Source of the DNA: Dickeya fangzhongdai
Lineage (GTDB): Bacteria > Pseudomonadota > Gammaproteobacteria > Enterobacterales > Enterobacteriaceae
DNA length: 64,000 nucleotides
NCBI RefSeq assembly: GCF_002812485.1
Contig: NZ_CP025003.1
Coordinates: 2,542,001 to 2,606,000, forward strand
Direction: 5' to 3'
The position numbers and the translations under genes were made by a program. Shown in pieces: positions 21,218 through 32,000 of the stretch (position 1 is the first letter of the stretch; each line of letters starts with the position of its first letter). The notes beneath the pieces are model-generated. The model worked only from the letters and a program-made list of their open reading frames with translations. It did no database searches and was not told the DNA's origin.

Positions 21218-21838
21218 ATGCCCAATAATCCCGTTCGCGCCTTACGGTTACTGCCTTTGGCGAGTGTGTTACTGACTGCCTGTACCCTGACGCAGCCCAC
21301 CTTGCCGGGTAAAAAACCGACCTCTCCCGAGTGGCGCGAGCATGAGCAAAAAGTGCAGAATCTGACCAACTATCAGACCCGCGGCTCATTCGCCTATATT
21401 TCCGATAGGAAAAAGCTGTATGCCCGTTTCTTCTGGCAGCAATTTTCGCCGCAGCGTTACCGTCTGCTGCTGACCAGCCCGCTGGGCAGTACCGAACTGG
21501 AACTGCAGGCCGGCGCGAACAGCGTTCAAATTACCGACGGTCAGGGCAAGCGCTATGTGGGTAAAGACGCGCAATACATGGTTCAGCAGCTAACCGGCAT
21601 GGCTATTCCGCTCGATAATTTGCGCCAGTGGATGCTCGGCCTGCCGGGCGACGCGCAGGATTTCGCACTGGATGAGCGCGCCCTGCTGCGCAGCGTAAAC
21701 TATCAGCAGGGCGACCAGCACTGGAGCGTGTCCTATCAGTCCTATACCGATAGTCCGCTGCCGTTGCCGCAAAGCCTGGAACTGACGCAGGGCGAGCAGC
21801 GCATCAAACTGAAAATGGACAACTGGACGACGCAATAA
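21218..21838 (+). CDS. lolB: Outer-membrane lipoprotein receptor LolB
   Basis: 206 residues. The lipobox LLTAC (about residues 18-22) follows a short hydrophobic signal, so the protein is itself a lipoprotein. It accepts lipoproteins from the carrier LolA and inserts them in the outer membrane. The fold is recognisable from NYQTRGSFAYISDRKKLYARFFWQQ, SPLGSTELELQ and LRQWMLGLPG. It is divergent from hemA and just 3 nt before ispE, so the pair is an operon, as in E. coli. Confidence 0.97.
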   Translation: MPNNPVRALRLLPLASVLLTACTLTQPTLPGKKPTSPEWREHEQKVQNLTNYQTRGSFAYISDRKKLYARFFWQQFSPQRYRLLLTSPLGSTELELQAGANSVQITDGQGKRYVGKDAQYMVQQLTGMAIPLDNLRQWMLGLPGDAQDFALDERALLRSVNYQQGDQHWSVSYQSYTDSPLPLPQSLELTQGEQRIKLKMDNWTTQ

Positions 21839-21841
21839 ATC

Positions 21842-22717
21842 ATGGCGACCGCATGCAATCGCTGGCCTTCCCCGGCCAAGCTGAATCTGTTTTTGTACAT
21901 CACCGGCCGCCGCCCGGACGGATACCATAATCTGCAGACGCTGTTTCAGTTTCTGGATTACGGCGACACCCTGACCATCACCCCACGTCAGGATCAGCAC
22001 ATTGTGTTGTCGACGCCGTTGCCCGGCGTCCCCGATGAACAAAATCTGGTGGTTCGCGCCGCTCGCCAGTTGCAGACCTATTGTCAACAGGCGGGGTTAC
22101 CGTTTGCCGGCGCCGACATCGCCGTCGACAAACGTCTGCCGATGGGCGGCGGTCTGGGCGGCGGTTCGTCAAACGCCGCTACCGTATTAGTGGCGCTGAA
22201 CCAGTTGTGGCGCTGCCAGATACCGGTCGACACGCTGGCCGCACTGGGCCTGAAGCTGGGAGCGGATGTCCCGGTATTCGTGCATGGGCACGCCGCGTTC
22301 GCCGAAGGCGTGGGAGAACAGCTGACCCCCGTGTCGCCGCCGGAAAAATGGTATCTGGTGGTTCATCCCGGCGTCAGCATTCCGACCCCGCTCATCTTTG
22401 CCGATCCGGATTTGACGCGAGATACGCCGGTACGCCCGCTGTCACAATTACTGACACAAACTTTCAGCAACGATTGTGAAGCCGTCGCAAGAAAACGTTT
22501 TCGTGAGGTTGAAGAGCGACTTTTATGGCTGTTAGAATACGCACCGTCGCGCCTGACCGGCACCGGCGCTTGCGTGTTTGCCGAATTCGACACCGAGTCC
22601 GCCGCTCGTCAGGTGCTAAACCGGGCCCCGGAAGGATTATTGCATGGCTTTGTTGCGCGTGGTGTTAACGTTTCCCCGCTGCAACGGCGGCTTTCCGGGC
22701 AATCTAAGGATTGCTAA
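21842..22717 (+). CDS. ispE: 4-diphosphocytidyl-2-C-methyl-D-erythritol kinase
   Basis: 291 residues. This GHMP-family kinase phosphorylates the 2-hydroxyl of CDP-methylerythritol in the non-mevalonate isoprenoid pathway. The GHMP ATP loop is [18 protein letters not shown], the N-terminal substrate motif is [22 protein letters not shown], and the C-terminal motif is [12 protein letters not shown]. It begins 3 nt after the lolB stop. The 128-nt gap to prs is consistent with the separate prs leader found in enterobacteria. Confidence 0.97.
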   Translation: MATACNRWPSPAKLNLFLYITGRRPDGYHNLQTLFQFLDYGDTLTITPRQDQHIVLSTPLPGVPDEQNLVVRAARQLQTYCQQAGLPFAGADIAVDKRLPMGGGLGGGSSNAATVLVALNQLWRCQIPVDTLAALGLKLGADVPVFVHGHAAFAEGVGEQLTPVSPPEKWYLVVHPGVSIPTPLIFADPDLTRDTPVRPLSQLLTQTFSNDCEAVARKRFREVEERLLWLLEYAPSRLTGTGACVFAEFDTESAARQVLNRAPEGLLHGFVARGVNVSPLQRRLSGQSKDC

Positions 22718-22737
22718 AACACCACCGCCGACCGTGA

Positions 22738-23793
<1,056 letters not shown>

Positions 23794-23817
23794 TCGATAT
23801 TTTCGCTGCAAATAACT

Positions 23818-23852
23818 ACGCCATCGGATAATCATCATCCGATGGCGTTTTT
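23818..23852 (+). terminator. Rho-independent terminator of prs
   Basis: ACGCCATCGGA (23818-23828) pairs with TCCGATGGCGT (23838-23848) and is followed by T residues. Confidence 0.9.
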
Positions 23853-23946
23853 ACTGGCAGCGAAAAATATTTCCGGGTTTTGACCGAGACACCGAACCAG
23901 CAGCCGATTCTTAGCCGCGTGGAACTATCGGCTATGCAGTCGTTTT

Positions 23947-24717
23947 TTACCGTGTCCTGGCTTGTAACGCCTTGACCACTGCTTCTCCCAGCGCCGTTGC
24001 CGAAGCTGGATTTTGTCCGGTGATCAGGCGGCCATCCACCACGACTTTGTTCTCAAATATGGGGGCCTGTTCAAACCTGGCGCCGCCCTTTTCCAAAGCG
24101 CTTTCCAGTTCAAATGGAACGATCTTGTCGTACTGACGCGAAACCTCTTCCTCAGCGGTGAATCCCGTGAGACGACGGCCTTTAATTAAGTTTTCACCGT
24201 TGCTGAGTTTCACGTTTATGAGCCCTGCGGGACCATGACAAACGGCACTAATAATGTCGTTATTTTCATACATAGCCCGCACAATGCGACTAAGTTCGGC
24301 GTTATTTACAAAATCCCACATCGGGCCATGACCGCCGACAAGCAGAATCGCAGAATATTTTGATGGGTCGATATCCGATAGTTTAATCGTTTGCCCCAGC
24401 TTGTTTCGGTGACGAGGATTGGTCCAGAAATCCAGACTGGCCTGATCTTTCAAATCAAAACCATCGAAAGGCGCCAAACCGCCTTTGGGACTGGCGATAT
24501 CAAAATCAAGGCCCGCTTTATCAAACACCTTAACCGGATGAGTCAGTTCTGGAAACCAAAACCCGCCGACGAGATTCTCGGTTTTCTTATCCAGACTGGA
24601 AACGACGATGAGTATTTTTTCTTGCTTTTGAGTGTCCTGAGCTGCCTCCGCAACGGTAGAAGCCGTGAATGCGGTAATTGCGACGATGAGACGAACGAAA
24701 TACTTTGCAAGTGACAT
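23947..24717 (-). CDS. Exported DJ-1/PfpI-superfamily protein
   Basis: 256 residues. A signal peptide (about 1-25, ending VAEA) makes it periplasmic, which is unusual for DJ-1/PfpI proteins. The fold is of the Hsp31-like type 1 glutamine-amidotransferase class: KILIVVSSLD at the start of the domain, AILLVGGHGPMWDF with the acidic/histidine loop, and a nucleophile elbow AVCHGPAG with Cys160 and the adjacent His161. Relatives act as glyoxalases, deglycase-like enzymes or chaperones on carbonyl-damaged targets; which applies here is not shown. The divergent LysR gene 176 nt away is the likely regulator. Confidence 0.85.
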   Translation of the reverse strand: MSLAKYFVRLIVAITAFTASTVAEAAQDTQKQEKILIVVSSLDKKTENLVGGFWFPELTHPVKVFDKAGLDFDIASPKGGLAPFDGFDLKDQASLDFWTNPRHRNKLGQTIKLSDIDPSKYSAILLVGGHGPMWDFVNNAELSRIVRAMYENNDIISAVCHGPAGLINVKLSNGENLIKGRRLTGFTAEEEVSRQYDKIVPFELESALEKGGARFEQAPIFENKVVVDGRLITGQNPASATALGEAVVKALQARTR

Positions 24718-24893
24718 ATGATTTCCTTCAGGTTGTTGGAGTTGTCCTCACTGTATCCAAGTTCAATAACCAGAAGTAGACAGCTAAAACGGGACAGATT
24801 GTTTAAAAAAACAGGCTAATAATCTTGTATTGATGAGGATTATTACCGCAGAATGTCAATATGCGGACGAGCTAAAACAGATGAGAATGCGAG

Positions 24894-25796
24894 ATGAGCC
24901 AGGACAATAACTTTGATGGATTGCAGGAATTTCTAGCCATCTCGAAAAGGCTCAGTATCCGGAAAGCGGCTCTTGATCTTGGCAAAACACCGGGGGCCAT
25001 CAGCCTGGCGCTACAGAAACTGGAACACCGTCTCGGCGTACTGCTCTTTCATAGAACAACCCGCAAAATGGCACTGACAGAAGCAGGAAAAAACCTGCTT
25101 TTGAAGATTGAACCTGCCGCGCGTGCAATTGCAACCAGCCTTGAAGATACCATTCAGTCGTCCAGAGCGCCTGCCGGCACATTGCGGTTGATTGTGGAAC
25201 GCCTGGCCTTACCGCATGTCATCGAGCCTCTACTGCCCGCATTTCGTCAGGCGTGGCCAAATGTAAACCTGGACATTACCGTCAGTAATCGTCACAACAA
25301 TTTTATTTCTGAAGGTTATGATGCCGGTATTTTGATCGGTTCATACATTGAGCAGGATATGATTGCAATTAGGCTTTCCAAACCTTTCCAATGGGCCGTT
25401 TTTGGATCACCCGCCTATTTCAAAGCAAAGGGGAAGCCCAACATTACCAGCGATCTTGTTCATCATGAATGCATCCGGTTTCGTCGCCCGGAAAAAGGCG
25501 ATATTTACCGTTGGGAGTTTATTGAGAACAATGAAACAGTACGAATTGATCCGGCTGGCCCTATTACTGTCAACGATGGCGAGCTTATGCGTAGCCTTGC
25601 CGTTAAAGGGGTTGGACTCATTTATTCTTCTACGTTTCATACTTCGCGCGAACTGGCAATGGGAACGCTGGAGCCTGCGCTGCTTGACAGTTCTCCAGGC
25701 AATGATGGTCTTTTTCTCTACTTTTCCAAAGCGGGCAGAAATCAACCCAAGCTGCGTGCCTTTATCGATATATGCTCACGTACAATGAATATTTGA
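24894..25796 (+). CDS. LysR-family transcriptional regulator
   Basis: 300 residues. The N-terminal helix-turn-helix (FLAISKRLSIRKAALDLGKT, then PGAISLALQKLEHRLGVLLF) is followed by the substrate-binding fold of the CrgA/DsdC-like branch (LRLIVERLALPHVIEPLLPAF, AGILIGSYIEQDMIAIRL, FGSPAYFKAKGKP). It is divergent from the exported DJ-1/PfpI gene and no other gene is near, so autoregulation plus control of that gene is inferred. Inducer is unknown. Codon use is a little more AT-rich than the surrounding core, hinting that the pair is accessory. Confidence 0.9.
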   Translation: MSQDNNFDGLQEFLAISKRLSIRKAALDLGKTPGAISLALQKLEHRLGVLLFHRTTRKMALTEAGKNLLLKIEPAARAIATSLEDTIQSSRAPAGTLRLIVERLALPHVIEPLLPAFRQAWPNVNLDITVSNRHNNFISEGYDAGILIGSYIEQDMIAIRLSKPFQWAVFGSPAYFKAKGKPNITSDLVHHECIRFRRPEKGDIYRWEFIENNETVRIDPAGPITVNDGELMRSLAVKGVGLIYSSTFHTSRELAMGTLEPALLDSSPGNDGLFLYFSKAGRNQPKLRAFIDICSRTMNI

Positions 25797-26052
25797 GTAA
25801 ATATAATTCGCCCCATTAACATCATGGGGTTATATGCTGATTTTTAAGCATTAACGTTGCGGGTGTCCGCCACCGCATTCAGCCACTACCAGGTTAAAAT
25901 CAACTTTTTGCCAAATAAGGAAGTTGTCTATCGCGCCTAAATAGCCATGTGAGCACATAATATTATCCTTGTTCTTATCTGCCGTTCCGCTTTATCCGGT
26001 CAACGTTATGCGCCAGAATGGAAAAAGATAACCCATTAATATGCAGAACTAT

Positions 26053-26322
26053 TTATAGATGCCGTTCGCGGCGGCAGCGCTTATCAAAGTGCTTCAGCCA
26101 CCAATAACGATCCGTCACGTTTTCCCGCCCACCAATACGCGCGCCGGCCAGCCACAGAATAGCACCGGCAAAAATAGCCAGCAGTTCTATATAATAGAGC
26201 GAACCCGGCAAATTCAATTCAGGCAGCTGATTGGCAATCGAATAGGCTATTCCGGCAATCATAAGCAACATACCTAATCCCATAAATGCGTTGCCTACCA
26301 TCACAGCATTTCTACGTTTCAT
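26053..26322 (-). CDS. ychH: YchH family inner-membrane stress protein
   Basis: 89 residues, two membrane helices (about 7-27 and 43-61), and the family ending GARIGGRENVTDRYWWLKHFDKRCRR, very close to E. coli YchH. In E. coli the gene is stress-inducible, catabolite-controlled and divergent from pth; the same layout is seen here. A ribosome-site-like GGAGG (GGAGGTGAAAT) lies directly before the ATG. The function in the membrane is not settled. Confidence 0.93.
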   Translation of the reverse strand: MKRRNAVMVGNAFMGLGMLLMIAGIAYSIANQLPELNLPGSLYYIELLAIFAGAILWLAGARIGGRENVTDRYWWLKHFDKRCRRERHL

Positions 26323-26532
26323 ATTTCACCTCCAGAAATATCCAGTGGAAATAATCAGAATATTGCTGCGTGTCTTTCTGATCTGTTCACAGTATAAACA
26401 GCACTTCACAATGGGGTTGCGTGAAGGATCACATGTTGGTGATCAACTTCCCCTGAGTTAAACTAACGACTTTGCCAATTATCCCGGTGAGTTGCGTTGC
26501 CTCCGGCGGCACCCAATCCGGAAACGTATCGC

Positions 26533-26584
26533 GTGAGTCGTATCGAATTATGAGTGGTATTAAACTGTGAGTGGCATCAAATTG
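26533..26584 (+). repeat. Three 17-nt tandem repeats forming overlapping mini-ORFs into pth
   Basis: Three imperfect copies begin at 26533, 26550 and 26567, exactly 17 nt apart: GTGAGTCGTATCGAATT, ATGAGTGGTATTAAACT and GTGAGTGGCATCAAATT. Because 17 is not a multiple of three, each copy reads as a six-codon ORF (MSRIEL and MSGIKL) whose TGA overlaps the next start codon; the third copy is the real N-terminus of Pth (MSGIKLIVG). Repeat structure is seen directly; any role in translation is inference. Confidence 0.8.
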
Positions 26585-27154
26585 ATTGTAGGTCTGGCCA
26601 ACCCCGGCGCCGAATACGCCGCCACCCGCCATAACGCCGGCGCCTGGTACGTTGACCGTCTGGCGGAAGCCTACCGGCAGTCGCTGAAAGAAGAGAGCAA
26701 GTTTTTCGGCTATACCGCGCGCCTGACGCTGGCAGGCAAGGATGTGCGCCTGCTGGTGCCCACCACGTTCATGAACCTGAGCGGCAAAGCGGTGGCGGCG
26801 ATGGCGACCTTTTACCGTATCGCGCCGGATGAAATTCTGGTGGCGCATGATGAACTGGATCTGCCGCCCGGCGTCGCCAAACTGAAGCTCGGCGGCGGTC
26901 ACGGCGGCCACAATGGGCTGAAGGATATCGTCAGCAAACTCGGCAACAACCCCAATTTTCATCGGTTGCGCATCGGCATCGGCCATCCGGGCGATAAAAA
27001 CAAGGTGGTGGGATTTGTGCTGGGTAAGCCGCCCACCAGCGAACAGGCGCTGATCGATCAGGCGATTGACGAATCATTGCGCTGCACCGATATCCTGATG
27101 AAGGAAGACATGATCAAAGCCATGAACCGTCTGCACGCGTTCAAAGCGTCGTAA
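26567..27154 (+). CDS. pth: Peptidyl-tRNA hydrolase
   Basis: 195 residues from a GTG start. It releases peptides from peptidyl-tRNA that has dropped off ribosomes and is essential in E. coli. The family features are present: [22 protein letters not shown] with catalytic His, [10 protein letters not shown], and the HDELDLPPG loop with the catalytic aspartate, followed by [15 protein letters not shown]. The start region is odd: it is the third copy of a 17-nt tandem repeat and overlaps the stop of a preceding six-codon mini-ORF. ychF follows 129 nt downstream in the same direction, the usual pair. Confidence 0.97.
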   Translation: MSGIKLIVGLANPGAEYAATRHNAGAWYVDRLAEAYRQSLKEESKFFGYTARLTLAGKDVRLLVPTTFMNLSGKAVAAMATFYRIAPDEILVAHDELDLPPGVAKLKLGGGHGGHNGLKDIVSKLGNNPNFHRLRIGIGHPGDKNKVVGFVLGKPPTSEQALIDQAIDESLRCTDILMKEDMIKAMNRLHAFKAS

Positions 27155-27283
27155 TGGGCGATCGGGCGGATCGAGTTCATGCCGCATTATGTGTATAATT
27201 GGCGTCAAGACTGACTTTTTCCATTCTGACAGGCTTTTTGCAACGAAAGTCTGATGATTAGTGATTTTTAAGGTGACATAAAC

Positions 27284-28375
27284 ATGGGATTCAAATGCGG
27301 TATCGTTGGGCTGCCTAACGTGGGTAAATCCACTCTGTTCAACGCGCTGACCAAAGCCGGCATCGAAGCGGCCAACTTTCCGTTTTGTACTATCGAGCCT
27401 AACACCGGCGTAGTGCCGATGCCGGACCTGCGCCTCGACCAGTTGGCCGAGATTGTCAAACCACAGCGTACCGTCCCCACCACCATGGAATTTGTGGATA
27501 TCGCCGGTCTGGTAAAAGGCGCGTCCAAAGGCGAAGGTTTGGGCAACCAGTTCCTGACCAACATCCGTGAAACCGAAGCCATCGGCCACGTGGTGCGCTG
27601 TTTTGAAAACGACAACATCATCCACGTTTCGGGCAAGGTCAATCCGGCTGACGATATCGATACCATCAACACCGAGCTGGCGCTGTCGGATCTGGACACC
27701 TGTGAGCGTGCGCTGCACCGTGTACAAAAGAAAGCTAAAGGCGGCGATAAAGACGCCAAAATTGAACAAGCGGCGCTGGAAAAATGCCTGCCGCAGCTGG
27801 AAAAAGCCGGCATGCTGCGCGCACTGGACCTGAGTGCGGAAGAGAAAGCAGCCATTCGTTACCTGAGCTTCCTGACGTTGAAGCCAACCATGTACATCGC
27901 CAACGTCAACGAAGACGGCTTCGAGAACAACCCGTATCTGGATCAGGTGCGTGAAATCGCCGCCAAAGAAGGTTCTGTGGTTGTTCCCGTCTGTGCTGCC
28001 GTGGAATCGGACATCGCCGAGCTGGACGACGCCGATCGCGAAGAGTTTATGGCCGAGTTAGGTCTGGAAGAGCCGGGGCTGAACCGCGTGATCCGCGCCG
28101 GTTATGAGTTGCTTAACCTGCAAACCTACTTCACCGCCGGGGTGAAAGAAGTCCGCGCCTGGACCATCCCGGTCGGCGCCACTGCCCCGCAGGCGGCCGG
28201 TAAAATCCACACCGACTTCGAAAAAGGTTTTATCCGCGCCCAGACCATCGCCTTTGACGATTTCATCACGTACAAAGGTGAACAAGGCGCCAAAGAAGCC
28301 GGCAAAATGCGTTCAGAAGGGAAAGAATATATCGTTAAAGATGGCGATATTATGAACTTCTTGTTCAACGTCTAA
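27284..28375 (+). CDS. ychF: Ribosome-binding ATPase YchF (OLA1/EngD family)
   Basis: 363 residues, the same as E. coli. An Obg-related P-loop ([21 protein letters not shown]) with altered specificity (ATP over GTP), a helical hairpin insertion and a C-terminal TGS domain ([19 protein letters not shown]) are visible. YchF binds the ribosome and is linked to oxidative-stress response and leaderless translation control. Its last three codons and stop are included in a 104-bp sequence repeated 7.28 kb downstream: this gene is the insertion point of the island described below, and its own terminator remains intact. Confidence 0.97.
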   Translation: MGFKCGIVGLPNVGKSTLFNALTKAGIEAANFPFCTIEPNTGVVPMPDLRLDQLAEIVKPQRTVPTTMEFVDIAGLVKGASKGEGLGNQFLTNIRETEAIGHVVRCFENDNIIHVSGKVNPADDIDTINTELALSDLDTCERALHRVQKKAKGGDKDAKIEQAALEKCLPQLEKAGMLRALDLSAEEKAAIRYLSFLTLKPTMYIANVNEDGFENNPYLDQVREIAAKEGSVVVPVCAAVESDIAELDDADREEFMAELGLEEPGLNRVIRAGYELLNLQTYFTAGVKEVRAWTIPVGATAPQAAGKIHTDFEKGFIRAQTIAFDDFITYKGEQGAKEAGKMRSEGKEYIVKDGDIMNFLFNV

Positions 28376-28466
28376 ATTTTCTTCTGTTGTCTTCATGAGG
28401 ATTCACTGAATCTCATGAAGGCCGACAAACCCATAAAATCCACGCAGTTGCGTGGATTTTTCTTTT
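28363..28466 (+). repeat. Left copy of 104-bp direct repeat (ychF tail plus terminator)
   Basis: Identical at every base to 35644-35747. It contains the final codons of ychF, the stop, a second inverted repeat (TTCATGAGATTC-like, 28393-28419) and the terminator hairpin. Such duplication of a gene's 3' end is the footprint expected of a site-specific insertion, with this copy or the other being carried by the element. Confidence 0.95.
28435..28466 (+). terminator. Rho-independent terminator of ychF
   Basis: AAAATCCACGCA-GT-TGCGTGGATTTT followed by TCTTTT. The same terminator is duplicated at 35716-35747. Confidence 0.92.
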
Positions 28467-28538
28467 CGTAATGTCTCATGTAATGGACTGAACCCCTCCC
28501 CGGTAGACGATCTTGGGCTGGCCCTGGACTGACCCCAC

Positions 28539-28604
28539 AACCGCAAACAGCCCCATGAATCCCTGAATAATCTGACGCCAGCAGAATACCGGCATGATGG
28601 CTGA
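28539..28604 (+). pseudogene. IS3-family transposase (OrfB), C-terminal fragment
   Basis: Reads [19 protein letters not shown] and then DG and a stop, the conserved tail of IS3-type transposases (usual form RPHESLNxLTPxEYR). Nothing upstream continues the frame as a transposase, so only the last ~20 codons survive. It marks former insertion-sequence activity at the left edge of the island. Confidence 0.75.
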
Positions 28605-29044
28605 AAAACCGGATATATCAAAAAGTACGTGGAACCAAAACGGGTGTGCTTACACCATCACACACTGACAAAATAGGTCGCAGAGAAAATAGCCCGATAA
28701 TATTTAACCGTTTGTTTTTTTTAATGAATATATTCTTCGCGGGAAATATTAGTCGCATTATCCTGCCAATAACTGGCTTATCGAAGCTGGAACAATCCAC
28801 CACCTTATTGCTGCAATAAATAGCGCTAATAGATCGTTGTGAACTGCTGGTAAATCCCAAGTTTCATGTGGCTTAGGTGGCTTTTATCCTTTATCGTATA
28901 AAGCATTAAGACAATTCTTAAGGCTATATATCATGTCGACGATAAGTTGGCCTGGTAGCCCTATTCAGCAGGATTTGTGTTCACCGGGCTCCTCCATCAA
29001 TAAACATGGCCTGAGTGATATATTCTCATTGGAGACGGAATTTT

Positions 29045-32000
29045 ATGAGCATTAAGGCATATGTCAGTGTCGCCCATAAGCTGGGATTCACTTCGCACCA
29101 AAATGCGGTTCCCCTGTTACGTGAACTGGTATTACATAACGAATCTGACCAAACGTACCAGGATTTAACGCTGCATTTGCAGACAACACCTGCGGTGCTG
29201 GAAGCAAAACAGTGGAAAATTGATCGCTTGCTTCCTCATTCCTCACTAGATATTCGCGATCGCGATGTTAAGCTCGACGCAAAATGGCTGGCTGAACTGA
29301 CTGAAAGCGTGGTGTGCGAAATTACGCTGTGTTTACGTCAGGGAGAGGATGAACTTTTTACCGTTAATTATCCGCTTGAAGCCCTGGCAAAAAATGAATG
29401 GGGCGGCGATGCGATGGTTGAATTGTTGCCGTCTTTCATTACGCCTAACGACCCTGCGATTGATCGCCTGCTTAAAGCCACATCGGATGTTCTTCGTAGT
29501 GCAGGGAAAAGAGAAGCCCTGGATGGCTACGAAAGCAAATCCAGAACTCGGGTCTGGGAGATAGCCTCCGCCCTATGGACTGCCATCTGCAACATGAATA
29601 TCAGTTACGCTCTTCCCCCTGCCAGCTTTGAACACAACGGTCAGAAGATTCGTACACCCGGAGCCATCGTGGAGGCAAGGGTCGCCACATGTCTGGATAC
29701 CACACTCTTATTTGCATCCACGCTAGAACAACTCGGTCTAAATCCGCTGGTCTTTTTAACGGAAGGTCATGCTTTTGTCGGCCTGTGGTTGCAACCGCAA
29801 GAGTTTGCGCAACTCGTCACCGAAGATGTCTCCGCCGTACGTAAGCGAATCGATTTAAAAGAGATGGTCGTATTTGAAACGACGCTGGCAACACAAGCGT
29901 ACCCGGCATCGTTTACTCAGGCTTCCGTAGAGGCTCTCCAGCATCTGACAGAAAAAAAATTCTACGCCGCCATTGATGTACGGCGTGCTCGAATGCAAAA
30001 AATCCGCCCGTTGGCGCTGGGAGCATTGTGTACGACAGGGCAGACTGCCGACACGGAACAGATCATTTCTCATGGATTTGAAGATGCGCCGCAGCTGCCT
30101 TCATTTGATATTGAGATCGACATCACTGATGAAAAAGGTGCAACCAGCCGGCTGGTCCAATGGCAACGAAAATTGTTGGATTTAACAACCCGGAACCGCC
30201 TATTGCATCTGCCGGAAAGTGCGAAAGGCATCCGATTGGTATGTTCTAACCCTGGGATGCTTGAAGATAAACTTGCGGAAGGCAAGCGTCTGCGTATTGT
30301 CTCTTTGCCAAATCTCGAAATGGGCGGTCGGGATGCAGAATTATACCAGCAACAGACGCATGAAAACTTACGTGATGAGTATGCACAAAACGCGCTGGAA
30401 CGTGGCGAAGTCGTCTCCCCTCTTGAACAAGAACGCCTTGAATCTTCACTAATTGATCTCTATCGCAAATCCAAAAGTGACCTCGAAGAAGGCGGTGCCA
30501 ATACACTTTTTCTGGCTGTCGGTTTCCTTAAATGGAAAAAGGCTGCCGATGACCCTAAGAGTTATTTCGCGCCACTCATTCTTCTGCCCATTCAGTTGGA
30601 TCGGAAAAGTGCGCTCTCTGGTGTGACAATGCGCTTGCTGGAAGAAGAACCTCGCTTCAATCTGACGCTACTCGAGCTACTGCGTAACGATTTCGCGCTG
30701 ACCATCAACGGGCTGGATGGCGAATTACCAACCGATGAAAGCGGTATTGATGTTGATGGTATATGGAATGTTATACGCCGCGCAGTCCGTGATATCCCGG
30801 GCTTCGAGGTCACTCGCGATGTCGTGATTGGTACCTTTTCGTTCGCCAAATATCTAATGTGGAAGGATCTCGTCGACCGCACGCCGCAACTGATGGAAAG
30901 CCCGTTGGTCAAATACCTGATTGAGCGTGGACAGGAAAATGCCACGTTGCAAAAGAGCGGTGAAATCATAGATGTCGATAAACTAGATGACGAAATAGGA
31001 ACACAGGAACTTTTTTTGCCATTACCTGCAGACTCGTCGCAAGTTGCAGCTGTAGTGGCATCGGCAAAAGGTCGCGATTTTGTGCTGGACGGACCGCCTG
31101 GAACAGGCAAGTCGCAAACAATAGCCAATATGATTGCGCACAACCTTGCGCTGGGTAGACGCGTGCTGTTTGTGGCTGAAAAAAAAGCCGCTCTGGATGT
31201 CGTTTACCGCAGGTTGGAGGCGCAAGGATTAGGTGAGTTTTGCCTAGAATTACACTCCAGTAAAACCTCGAAGATGGATTTCCTCAAGCAACTCGAACGC
31301 GCGTGGGACGTACGCGACGTGCTGACCACCCAGGAATGGGAAGAGGAAGCAAGCAAGTTGCAAACTCTTCGTGACAAGCTTAACGAAGTTGTCCGTTTGC
31401 TTCATAAACGTTGGCCTAACGGTTTAACGCTACATCATGCAATGGGTCGAGTTATAAAAGATGTCAGTGCAGCAACACCGCTATTTACATGGCCGGCTGA
31501 TACGCTGCATACCGCAGAACAGATGGAATATTTCAGGCAGATAGCCAGACGCCTGGAGCTTAACCGTGCTGCTTTTCAACAACACGGCGAACATTTTGCC
31601 GCCATTGCACAAACGGACTGGACGAACGGATGGCAGTCATCACTGATTGTCAGTGCGAAAGCTCTGCCCGGAAAAATAGAAAACCTAGAACAAGCGGCTG
31701 ATGCGCTACTGCAGGCAAGTGGACTTGAACTGGACGTCAAAGAGCCAGCAAAACTGGCACAGCTGCTCGCTTTTTGCGAACTCCTGACCAAAGCAGGCGA
31801 CATCGATCTCAGTTTTATGTTCACTCCCGATGCGACAGCCCGCATTCAGGCTGCCCATACAGCAATCGCCCTGCTGCAGGAGATAACCACCACTAAAGAA
31901 CGGTTGTCAGTCAACTATCCTGCGGATAGCTGGCAACACGTCAACGTGCCGCAAATCCAACAAGCACTAACGCAAGCGGGTAAAAAGTTCTGGTTCTTCG

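Noticed and set aside
26429..26450. Palindrome GATCAC-N6-GTGATC between ychH and pth considered as a CRP site
   Set aside because: The half-sites are in the opposite order to the CRP consensus (TGTGA-N6-TCACA); kept only as an unexplained palindrome.
28618..28860. 80-codon minus-strand frame in the left part of the island
   Set aside because: No ribosome site or recognisable family; AT-rich sequence makes chance frames likely.
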